DNA from: Herpetosiphonaceae bacterium
GTDB taxonomy: Bacteria > Chloroflexota > Chloroflexia > Chloroflexales > Kallotenuaceae
Length of the DNA stretch: 5,257 nucleotides
Direction of reading: 5' to 3'
Assembly: GCA_030147335.1 (NCBI GenBank)
Contig: JASKZZ010000060.1
Location: 1-5,257 of the forward strand
The notes beneath the pieces were generated by a model. The model was not told the DNA's origin and made no database searches. It saw only the letters and a program-made list of their open reading frames with translations. Shown one piece after another: positions 1-5,257 of this stretch (the stretch's first letter is position 1; each line of letters opens with the position of its first letter). A program made the translations under genes and the position numbers.

Positions 1-184
1 GCACGATCTTGAGGTGCTGCTGTCCATCTTGGATCGTACACAGTCACGAGCCTACGTCCAGCAATTAGCTCGTGTGCAATCCAGTCGAGCCATGTCGGCG
101 TTGAATCGAGTGGTGCCTTTCGATCAAGGGGCGCTGGATAAGCTGCGAACACTGGCGCACTCGTTGTTGGGGCGCGCGCGCTAG
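1..184 (+). CDS. 3' end of probable polyprenyl diphosphate synthase (partial)
   Basis: An open frame enters from the left edge (first full codon at base 2) and stops at TAG 182-184, giving 60 residues. The tail is helical, with the pattern A..SRAMSAL near the middle, then a short turn and KLRTLAHSLLGRAR at the end. This matches the usual C-terminus of trans-polyprenyl synthases, where an Ala-rich helix ending in a short Pro-containing turn is followed by L..LA.....R.R (E. coli IspB ends similarly). Those enzymes condense IPP with allylic diphosphates. The DDxxD motifs that would prove the call lie outside the window, so the assignment rests on tail resemblance only. The next gene starts 3 bases after the stop, which suggests co-transcription and translational coupling. 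It could instead be another all-helical protein. Confidence 0.5.
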   Translation, partial: HDLEVLLSILDRTQSRAYVQQLARVQSSRAMSALNRVVPFDQGALDKLRTLAHSLLGRAR

Positions 185-187
185 CTC

Positions 188-1435
188 ATGGCTGAACGTC
201 TCGACATCTTGTTTGTGACCGGCGAGTATCCGCCCTCGATTGGCGGCGTTGGCGATTATACCCGGCAGCTTGGCCGAGCTTTAATTGCGGCTGTGCATTG
301 GGTAACGGTGCTTGGTCGTACCTCATCGGACGTAGAGCACGCGGCGGGTGATCCAACGCTGCTCAGCGTGGGGTCGATGTGGGGGTGGCAAGCCCTGCGA
401 CGAACAGCCCGAACCAGTCGCGACCTTGCGCCCGCTGTCATCCATATTCAATATCAGACCGGCGCGTATAACATGCATCCAGCAATTAACTTGCTGCCGG
501 GACGACTGCGTGGTCTGCCGAGACGGCCACGTATCGTTGTAACTGCCCACGATCTACGCCTGCCTTATCTGTTCCCCAAAGCCGATCTTCTGCGTAGCTG
601 GGTGACAACACGGCTATTCAACGACGCCGACGCGCTGATTGTTACTAATGCCGAGGACGAGCAGCGTGTTCGTGGTCACCACACTGCGGATCGCACATTG
701 TATTCGCCACCGCAAGCGGTGAAGGTTCCCGTACATTGCATTCCAATCGGCAGCAATATCGCCCCCCATCTACCAGCTAATTACGACCGTGCCACGTGGC
801 GAGCGCAGCAACATGTTGGGCCGGAGGATGTGCTGATTGGCTATTTTGGGCTGCTGAACCGTACCAAAGGCGTTGCTGAGCTGGTCGAGGCACTTGCGTT
901 GTTGCCACAGCATTTCAAGTTGGTGATCATCGGGGGGGCTGCGGTTTCACCCGAAGATCAACGCTACGCAGCCGAGGTGCAAACACTGATTGCAAGACGG
1001 CAGATCCAGGAACGTGTTCATATCACAGGGCCATGTAGCGAGGCCGAAGTTTCGGCACATCTGTTGGCGGCGGATATGTTGGCGCTGCCCTTTCACGACG
1101 GCGCGTCGTATCGACGTGGGAGCTTGCTAGCCGCGCTTAGCCATGGTATTCCCACAATTACAACAACACCTGCAACTCTGCTTGATCCACCGCTGATTGA
1201 TGGCGTTCATGCGATGTGTCTGCCCTCCGCCAAGGTTGGTCTGCTTAATGATGCAATCAAAATTTTGGCAGACGATGCGACACTTCGTGCGCGGCTTGCT
1301 TCGGGTGGGCGCAATCTCGCTATGCATTTCGACTGGCCCAATATCGCCGCCCAGCATGAACTGGTGTACCATACCTTGTTGGAGGCACATAACTCTGGCC
1401 TCGATAATGGAACGAGACACAAGTCTGAGGCATAA
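188..1435 (+). CDS. Glycosyltransferase, GT-B fold, family 4-like
   Basis: This 415-residue protein should transfer a sugar from a nucleotide-sugar donor to an unknown acceptor in the cytoplasm or at the inner membrane face. The N-terminal Rossmann half opens with a beta strand (ILFV, 7-10), then GEYPP (12-16) and the loop GGVG (19-22). HIQYQ (86-90) and TAHD (119-122) follow. The donor half begins near GYFG (218-221) with RTKG (225-228), then VIIGG (246-250), a VHITG strand (277-281) and RRGSLLAALSHG (309-320), where the donor phosphates and sugar normally bind. Length is normal for GT4. The classical E-x7-E pair is absent here, replaced by Ser and Ala at the aligned positions. ATG 188 is chosen because the first beta strand follows directly. 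It lacks a clear Shine-Dalgarno, so translation may be coupled to the gene ending at 184. No signal peptide or membrane segment is seen. The acceptor is unknown; cell-wall polysaccharide or glycolipid synthesis is plausible. Confidence 0.88.
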   Translation: MAERLDILFVTGEYPPSIGGVGDYTRQLGRALIAAVHWVTVLGRTSSDVEHAAGDPTLLSVGSMWGWQALRRTARTSRDLAPAVIHIQYQTGAYNMHPAINLLPGRLRGLPRRPRIVVTAHDLRLPYLFPKADLLRSWVTTRLFNDADALIVTNAEDEQRVRGHHTADRTLYSPPQAVKVPVHCIPIGSNIAPHLPANYDRATWRAQQHVGPEDVLIGYFGLLNRTKGVAELVEALALLPQHFKLVIIGGAAVSPEDQRYAAEVQTLIARRQIQERVHITGPCSEAEVSAHLLAADMLALPFHDGASYRRGSLLAALSHGIPTITTTPATLLDPPLIDGVHAMCLPSAKVGLLNDAIKILADDATLRARLASGGRNLAMHFDWPNIAAQHELVYHTLLEAHNSGLDNGTRHKSEA

Positions 1436-1436
1436 A

Positions 1437-1456
1437 TCCTGAATGTTCGCTCAGGA
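1437..1456 (+). other. Small intercistronic hairpin
   Basis: TCCTGA (1437-1442) and TCAGGA (1451-1456) are exact reverse complements separated by 8 bases, directly after the glycosyltransferase stop codon. No T-run follows (the next bases are cgaaaac), so this is a poor intrinsic terminator. It could stabilise an mRNA end or adjust expression of the downstream binding protein, or be chance. The rest of the 42-base gap holds only an A-rich stretch ahead of the next start. Confidence 0.35.
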
Positions 1457-1477
1457 CGAAAACTTGAAAGTGAAAAG

Positions 1478-3259
1478 ATGATCGAACTCCGTCGCGCGTT
1501 TTTGAACGCTTGTGGTCTTACAGCATTGGTTCTACTCCTGCTTACAGCGTGTGATATGGGCGCGACTACAGCCGAAGTGTCGCCAACAGCAGCGCCGTCC
1601 GTTCCTGCGACAAGCCCTGCCATACCAACCCCTTCGGTTTCACCAACCGTAAGCCCAGCTGTTTCAATCGAACCTGTTGCAACTGTTCCACAGGGTGGCG
1701 CGCTACCAATTCGTTTATCCGCCGACATTCCCGAGCTTCGGCCCTGGGATTTGCGCAGCCGGGGCGAGGAGCATGTTGCCGATCTGCTGTATAACGGCTT
1801 AACGCGGCTTGATCCTCGCTTGCAGCCGCAGCCCGACCTGGCTGAGAGTTGGACGGTATCGCCGGACGGTGGGCTGATTACTTTTACACTACAGTCGAAT
1901 ATACAATGGCACGACGGCCAACCATTAACCAGCGAGGATGTGGCGTGGACACTCAACACACTGCGGACGATTACATCGACCAACGCATTGTTGTATGACT
2001 TACGCTCATACGTCGGTGATGTACAAGCGCCCCTGGAAAACACTGTGGTTATCTCGCTGACAGAGCCATACGCCCCGTTGCTAGCCAATCTTGCCGTTCC
2101 AATCTTGCCGCGCCATCTTCTTGCGGACCGTTCACCCGAGCAGCTCGCGGCTCTCAACTTCTGGGATCAGCCAATCGGCACGGGACCATTCAAGCTTGAA
2201 GATCGCAAGGCCAACCAGTCGATCTCTTTCACGCGCAACGATGAGTATTTCCGCACAGCACCACATCTGGATGAGGTCGTGCTGGTCATTGCGCCCGATG
2301 ATGGTGTGGCGGCAGCTGCCCTTCAAAATGATCAACTGCTCGTCGCAGAGTTTCCGGGTGTCACCGAGCCATTTTCAAACACGACTGAGGCTGAAAGCTT
2401 TCGCACTGGAGCATATCCTGAGAACGGCTGGTACGGTGTTGTATTCAATACACGACCAGAGCGGCTTTTTGCCGATGGACGCTTGCGTAATGCGTTAGGC
2501 AGAGCGGTCAATGTTGATCAGGTGGTGCAGTCCGCGACGGGTGGTGCAGGCCAGCCGATTGTTACAACGTTGTCGCGTGTTTCAGCAGCGTATCCATCAG
2601 ATTTGGCAGTATTGCCGCCTGATCTTGATGGCGCACGTCAGCTGCTGGACGAAGCAGGCTGGACGCCCGGCGAAGGCGGCGTGCGGCAGAAAGATGGCCG
2701 TCCGCTTGCGGCACGGCTGCTTGTGCGCGGTGACGATCCACGACGGGTGACTGCGGCGCAGCAGATTGCTGAGGCGGCAGCAACGATTGGTATGCAGATC
2801 GATGTTGTTCCGGCGGATTTCAATAGTGTGATTTTGCCCAAGCTCGCGCCGCCCTACGATTTCGATCTGCTGCTGGGTAGTTGGGTCAACGCGCCAAACT
2901 CGGTCAGCTTTCCCACAAGCCGCTTTTATGATCCGGATGACTTTGGGCTGTTTCACTCGTCGCGCATCTGGCGTGGCGAGGGCGATACTCGTGGTGGACT
3001 CCGCAATGTCGGCGGCTTCAACAATACCGAGTACGATCAAGCTGCTGAAAATGCGCGACGCGCGTATGACGTAGCGGAGCGACAACAAGCCATTCAGGCA
3101 GCACAGACAGTATTAATCCGCGAACGTCCCTACCTTCTGCTGTGGGCAGATCGGATTCCGGTTGTGCTTGATGCCCGTGTTGCTAGCACGGATGGAGAAA
3201 TAGCACTTGATACGCCCCGCTATCTATGGAACGTCGAGCAGTGGTACATAACGCCATAA
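1478..3259 (+). CDS. ABC transporter substrate-binding lipoprotein, family 5 (peptide/oligosaccharide type)
   Basis: This 593-residue extracytoplasmic solute receptor would capture a ligand and deliver it to an ABC permease. It begins with basic residues (RR, 5-6), a hydrophobic core and a lipobox LTAC, with Cys25 as the predicted lipidated residue. Residues 30-72 are a Pro/Thr/Ser/Ala/Val-rich tether. The SBP_bac_5 domain follows: LRPWD (87-91), LLYNGLTRLD (103-112), PDLAESW (119-125), a W-H-D-G-Q-P-L stretch (144-150) with SEDVAWTL (152-159), GTGPFKL (234-240), FNTRP (323-327), the GRAVN stretch (341-345) and a late-domain DFDLLLGSW (461-469). These are standard family landmarks, including the ScPDG element at 128-131. 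Family members bind peptides, nickel, sugars or other small molecules, and the ligand cannot be read from sequence. ATG 1478 has only a weak purine-rich leader (gaaagtgaaaag) but gives a perfect signal peptide. No permease or ATPase gene lies beside it here. It is probably in an operon with the glycosyltransferase. Confidence 0.93.
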   Translation: MIELRRAFLNACGLTALVLLLLTACDMGATTAEVSPTAAPSVPATSPAIPTPSVSPTVSPAVSIEPVATVPQGGALPIRLSADIPELRPWDLRSRGEEHVADLLYNGLTRLDPRLQPQPDLAESWTVSPDGGLITFTLQSNIQWHDGQPLTSEDVAWTLNTLRTITSTNALLYDLRSYVGDVQAPLENTVVISLTEPYAPLLANLAVPILPRHLLADRSPEQLAALNFWDQPIGTGPFKLEDRKANQSISFTRNDEYFRTAPHLDEVVLVIAPDDGVAAAALQNDQLLVAEFPGVTEPFSNTTEAESFRTGAYPENGWYGVVFNTRPERLFADGRLRNALGRAVNVDQVVQSATGGAGQPIVTTLSRVSAAYPSDLAVLPPDLDGARQLLDEAGWTPGEGGVRQKDGRPLAARLLVRGDDPRRVTAAQQIAEAAATIGMQIDVVPADFNSVILPKLAPPYDFDLLLGSWVNAPNSVSFPTSRFYDPDDFGLFHSSRIWRGEGDTRGGLRNVGGFNNTEYDQAAENARRAYDVAERQQAIQAAQTVLIRERPYLLLWADRIPVVLDARVASTDGEIALDTPRYLWNVEQWYITP

Positions 3260-3295
3260 TGTCCAGGTGTGATGAATGTACCAAAAACGGCGCTT

Positions 3296-3368
3296 GATGG
3301 GTTGCTATGGTTCTAGGGGAAACAAAACGTCCCGCAATCTTGAACTTGCGGGACGTTTGGATGGGTTG
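3296..3368. repeat. Direct repeat flanking the terminator hairpin
   Basis: GATGGGTTG occurs at 3296-3304 and again at 3360-3368, 64 bases apart, on either side of the terminator stem. The match continues loosely (two mismatches, then ATGG in both). There is no transposase gene and no other sign of mobility, so duplication or chance are both possible. Confidence 0.35.
3325..3358. terminator. Bidirectional intrinsic terminator
   Basis: A perfect 13-bp stem, AAACGTCCCGCAA (3325-3337) with its complement at 3346-3358, encloses an 8-base loop (tcttgaac). It sits between two converging genes, 65 bases after the binding-protein stop and 24 bases beyond the end of the HMG-CoA reductase frame. On the minus strand the stem runs into TTTTGTTT, a good U-tract. 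On the plus strand only TTT then GG follows, so termination should be stronger for the reductase transcript. The remainder of the 123-base gap has no gene. Confidence 0.85.
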
Positions 3369-3382
3369 TGATGGGGGTCGAA

Positions 3383-4681
3383 TTAGACCCACACGTTGCT
3401 CATCTCTTGCAACAGTTCGGTAGCGCGTACCGGCTTGATATTGCGCTCACGTACCATCTGCTCCGATACCAGATCGACAAGAGATCCAGTCGCGCCTACA
3501 CTCATGGCGATCTGTCGCGCATGTAGGGCCATATGGCCACGCTGAATGCCTTCGGTGGCTAACGCTCGCATTGCGGCGATATTGGAAGCAAGACCGGCGC
3601 AGACACATATCTCGGCGAGTTCGCGTGCGGAATGTACATTAAGCAGTTTGAGCGCGGCCTGGGCAGCTGGATGCACTTTCGTTGCGCCGCCGACAATACC
3701 AACAGCTAGCGGCATTTCCAGCTCGCCGACAAGATTGCCGTTCTCGTCTCGACGCCAAGTGCTAAGCGACGTGTAGCGACCGCTGCGTGATGCATACGCA
3801 TGTGCGCCTGCTTCAATCGCTCGCCAGTCTTGGCCGGTGGCGATCAATACAGGATCGATGCCGTTGAGAATACCTTTGTTATGTGTTGTGGCGCGGTATG
3901 GATCAACGGCGGCAAACGCATAGGCGTGCAGCATGCCCTGGATCACATCCTCGCCGCTCATGTCGGGCCGTGCTAATGCTGCCGGTGGAATCACAACGGT
4001 TGCTTTGGCTAATCGTCGGTCGGTCAGGTTTGACAGGATGCGAAGATAAGCGCGGCCACCGGTCAAACGCTCCAGCACTGGCGCAATCGCCTCTGCCATC
4101 GAATTGATTGCGTTCGCGCCCATGGCGTCGAGGCAGTCAACAACGAGATGAACGACCATCATTGGGCCAGTCGGCGAGTCGGCGAAGTAGTGAACTTCAA
4201 CGTCTTCGGCTCCACCACCCAGTTTGACTAATGCCGTGCTTTGGGCGTTTGCTACCCGCAGCAACTCATCACGATGTTCTAGCACAGCAATACGTGCCAC
4301 GTCGATGTTTGGCACGTCTACGAGCTGCACTTGTCCAATCATCAATGAGCGTGTGCTCGATGTTTGGAAGCCACCGCCCGCTCGTGCCAGCTTTGCCGCA
4401 AACGAAGCACCGGCAACAATTGACGGCTCTTCAACAACCATCGGGATCAGCTTATCGTGACCATTAATTTGAAAATTGGTAGCAACGCCAAGCGGCAGCT
4501 CAAATGTGCCGATCACATTTTCGATCATTTTGTCGGCACGCTCCACCGAGAGGATGCCTTTGCCGCCACGCAGCATTGTGAGATCCATCTCGTTCAAGCC
4601 ATCGAACGACTTGACCTCTTGCAGTCGCTGCTCGGGAGAGAGCTGGTAAAATCCAGCGATGCGCGAGTTTTTCGTGCCCAT
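3383..4681 (-). CDS. mvaA: Hydroxymethylglutaryl-CoA reductase, class II
   Basis: This 432-residue soluble enzyme interconverts HMG-CoA and mevalonate using NAD(P)H, the committed step of the mevalonate route to isoprenoids. Class II features are plain. There is an N-terminal segment FYQLSPEQRL (11-20), the substrate motif PMVVEEPS (80-87) with catalytic Glu85, and the dinucleotide-binding motif DAMGANAIN (185-193). THNKGILNGID (266-276) supplies catalytic Lys269, Asp285 lies in ATGQD, and RGHMALHAR (381-389) supplies His383 on the C-terminal flap. All four sit two positions after the Pseudomonas mevalonii residues (E83, K267, D283, H381), so the enzyme should be active. There are no membrane segments, unlike class I enzymes, and length is close to the 428 of P. 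mevalonii. ATG 4681 is the natural start: only a weak AAAGGG lies about 15 bases upstream. Cofactor preference and physiological direction (synthesis or degradation) are not settled by sequence. Nearby isoprenoid genes favour synthesis. Confidence 0.97.
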   Translation of the reverse strand: MGTKNSRIAGFYQLSPEQRLQEVKSFDGLNEMDLTMLRGGKGILSVERADKMIENVIGTFELPLGVATNFQINGHDKLIPMVVEEPSIVAGASFAAKLARAGGGFQTSSTRSLMIGQVQLVDVPNIDVARIAVLEHRDELLRVANAQSTALVKLGGGAEDVEVHYFADSPTGPMMVVHLVVDCLDAMGANAINSMAEAIAPVLERLTGGRAYLRILSNLTDRRLAKATVVIPPAALARPDMSGEDVIQGMLHAYAFAAVDPYRATTHNKGILNGIDPVLIATGQDWRAIEAGAHAYASRSGRYTSLSTWRRDENGNLVGELEMPLAVGIVGGATKVHPAAQAALKLLNVHSARELAEICVCAGLASNIAAMRALATEGIQRGHMALHARQIAMSVGATGSLVDLVSEQMVRERNIKPVRATELLQEMSNVWV

Positions 4682-4713
4682 GTAGTTACACCAGTACCCT
4701 TTGTGAAGAAATG

Positions 4714-4733
4714 CACGTATGTCTATCTACGTG
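4714..4733. repeat. Inverted repeat in HMG-CoA reductase leader
   Basis: CACGTA (4714-4719) and TACGTG (4728-4733) are exact complements around an 8-base spacer. The symmetry extends to 9 pairs with one G-T wobble (4711-4736). It overlaps the candidate -10 box edge and the probable transcription start for the minus-strand gene, so it could be an operator or a 5' leader hairpin. No known regulator site is recognised. Confidence 0.4.
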
Positions 4734-4734
4734 T

Positions 4735-4743
4735 ATTGTACCA
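4735..4743 (-). promoter_or_regulatory. Candidate extended -10 promoter for HMG-CoA reductase
   Basis: Read on the minus strand, these bases are TGGTACAAT: a TGn extension plus TACAAT, one mismatch from the sigma-70 -10 consensus. The start codon would lie roughly 50 bases downstream, a normal leader length. No good -35 stands at 16-18 bases upstream, as is common for extended -10 promoters. A perfect TTGACA (minus strand, 4774-4779) lies upstream but is 33 bases away, so it does not pair with this box. Paired with a 17-base spacer it faces only TAGCAG (4751-4756), a poor -10. Confidence 0.4.
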
Positions 4744-4767
4744 GTGGCACCTGCTAACAACCTTATA

Positions 4768-4788
4768 AAAAGCTGTCAAAAGCTCTCA
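4768..4788. repeat. Overlapping 10-bp-period direct repeat
   Basis: AAAAGCTGTCA (4768-4778) is followed, sharing one base, by AAAAGCTCTCA (4778-4788), differing at one position. The 10-bp period equals about one helical turn, as in tandem activator or repressor sites. It lies in the divergent gap between the HMG-CoA reductase and lipoprotein genes. A binding role is inference. Confidence 0.4.
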
Positions 4789-4812
4789 GAGAGGCGCTTG
4801 AACCTCTCTCAG
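4785..4812. repeat. Inverted repeat in divergent intergenic region
   Basis: CTCAGAGAGG (4785-4794) pairs with CCTCTCTCAG (4803-4812) across an 8-base loop: 7 bp perfect next to the loop, one C-C mismatch, then 2 more pairs. No T-run follows on the plus strand. On the minus strand the next bases are AGCTTTTGAC, a short T-run a few bases away, so it is a weak terminator candidate at best. It may be an operator or a leader hairpin for the lipoprotein gene. Confidence 0.45.
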
Positions 4813-4842
4813 CACACACTATTCGTCACTTTTCTCGAAGAC

Positions 4843-4847
4843 AAGGA
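4843..4847 (+). promoter_or_regulatory. Ribosome binding site for the 3' lipoprotein
   Basis: AAGGA lies 9 bases upstream of ATG 4857. It decides the start, because the other nearby ATG (4864) is out of frame. It is the clearest Shine-Dalgarno in the window. Confidence 0.65.
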
Positions 4848-4856
4848 TTGCTGCTA

Positions 4857-5257
4857 ATGCAACATGCTACTATTCTCGCTAAGTGTTTGATCCTCGCTAT
4901 ATTGCTGTTGGTCGCTTGTGCTCCAAACCAGCCTACGCCACTTCCGCAAGCATCCGCACCACCCAATGCCGTTGTTGCGCTGCCGGCTGTTCTGGATTCA
5001 TTGCAACAATGGAGTGGACGACAGTTTACGTTGATTACGCCAATACGCGTTACTGAGCAAGACCGAGTGCTCACAACTAACCCGAAGACGACTGACGATG
5101 CTGAAGAACTGTTGTCGGGCATCTGGCTCGCACAACCTTTACCAACTGAAGTGCAAGCTGGCTTAGAGGATGGCATCGGTGTTGTTAAGCTGCAAGGAAC
5201 CCTAAGTCCTCCAGGAGCTTATGGTCGAAACCAACAATTTCCTTATCAATTTACAGC
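4857..5257 (+). CDS. Putative lipoprotein of unknown function (partial, 5' end)
   Basis: The frame is open from ATG 4857 to the window edge (133 full codons) with no stop. The start is supported by a good Shine-Dalgarno and a clean signal peptide: Lys9, a leucine-rich core (11-19) and lipobox LVAC with Cys21 as the predicted lipidated residue. A Pro/Ala/Gln-rich tether (22-38) follows, then a globular region with WSGRQFTLI (52-60), LLSGIWLAQPLP (85-96) and GVVKLQGTLSPPG (108-120), followed by AYGRNQQFPYQF (121-132). The strand-rich pattern with hydrophobic alternation could be a small beta-barrel such as an OB-type fold, but that is a guess. It would be exported and anchored on the outer face of the cytoplasmic membrane. 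It is divergent from the HMG-CoA reductase gene, and no role in mevalonate metabolism is implied. Its C-terminus, and any further domain, lies beyond the window. Confidence 0.75.
   Translation, partial: MQHATILAKCLILAILLLVACAPNQPTPLPQASAPPNAVVALPAVLDSLQQWSGRQFTLITPIRVTEQDRVLTTNPKTTDDAEELLSGIWLAQPLPTEVQAGLEDGIGVVKLQGTLSPPGAYGRNQQFPYQFT

Noticed and set aside
1559..1700. Repetitive Pro/Thr/Ser codons as a DNA tandem repeat
   Set aside because: The protein is low-complexity, but the codons vary and no exact repeating unit is present; it is a lipoprotein tether.
1207..2157. Long minus-strand open frame (316 codons) across the end of the glycosyltransferase and the start of the binding-protein gene
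   Set aside because: It is antisense to two well-supported genes. Its product is Ser/Arg-rich with no recognisable motif, as expected from the reverse strand of such coding DNA, and it spans the boundary between two genes.
2597..3088. Minus-strand open frame of 163 codons inside the binding-protein gene
   Set aside because: Fully antisense to a conserved domain, with no motif; a shadow frame.
4457..4768. Plus-strand open frame of 103 codons over the start of the reductase gene and into the gap
   Set aside because: Mostly antisense to the conserved N-terminus of HMG-CoA reductase, with no family resemblance.
4798..4825. TTGAAC (4798-4803) and TATTCG (4820-4825) as a plus-strand promoter for the lipoprotein
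   Set aside because: Spacing of 16 is acceptable, but the -10 matches consensus at only about half its positions, too weak to list.
4826..5176. Minus-strand open frame of 116 codons at the right end
   Set aside because: Antisense to the lipoprotein frame, which has a Shine-Dalgarno, signal peptide and lipobox. The minus frame has a low-complexity Ser/Cys-rich product.

Overview
The window looks like ordinary bacterial chromosome, moderately GC-rich and densely coded. Two traits suggest a member of the Chloroflexota (Chloroflexia), such as a Herpetosiphon or Roseiflexus relative. One is the pair of lipoproteins with short Pro/Thr/Ser/Ala-rich tethers. The other is a bacterial class II HMG-CoA reductase close to what looks like the end of a polyprenyl synthase gene. 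This placement is inference from style and gene content; no rRNA or other marker gene is present.

Layout. Bases 1-184 hold the 3' end of a plus-strand gene whose last 60 residues resemble the C-terminus of an (E)-polyprenyl diphosphate synthase. Three bases later begins a family-4-type glycosyltransferase (188-1435). A 42-base gap containing a small hairpin separates it from a family-5 (peptide/oligosaccharide type) ABC-transporter substrate-binding lipoprotein (1478-3259). These three plus-strand genes probably form one operon. The convergent gap (3260-3382) carries a strong 13-bp hairpin that probably ends transcription from both sides. On the minus strand lies a complete class II HMG-CoA reductase (3383-4681) with all four catalytic residues. 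The divergent gap (4682-4856) has a candidate extended -10 promoter for the reductase, two inverted repeats and a 10-bp-period direct repeat. A second lipoprotein starts at 4857 on the plus strand and runs off the end of the window; I do not recognise its family.

How the genes fit together. The reductase makes mevalonate for isoprenoid precursors (IPP/DMAPP), and a polyprenyl synthase would condense those into chains used for carriers, quinones or carotenoids. The glycosyltransferase could act on a lipid or polysaccharide acceptor, but nothing in the sequence fixes its substrate. The solute-binding lipoprotein has no permease or ATPase next to it in this window, so its transporter partners are unknown.

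I found no CRISPR array, insertion sequence, tRNA or rRNA. I see no clear new biological system. The most open questions are the unassigned lipoprotein at the 3' end and the structured divergent control region in front of the HMG-CoA reductase gene.
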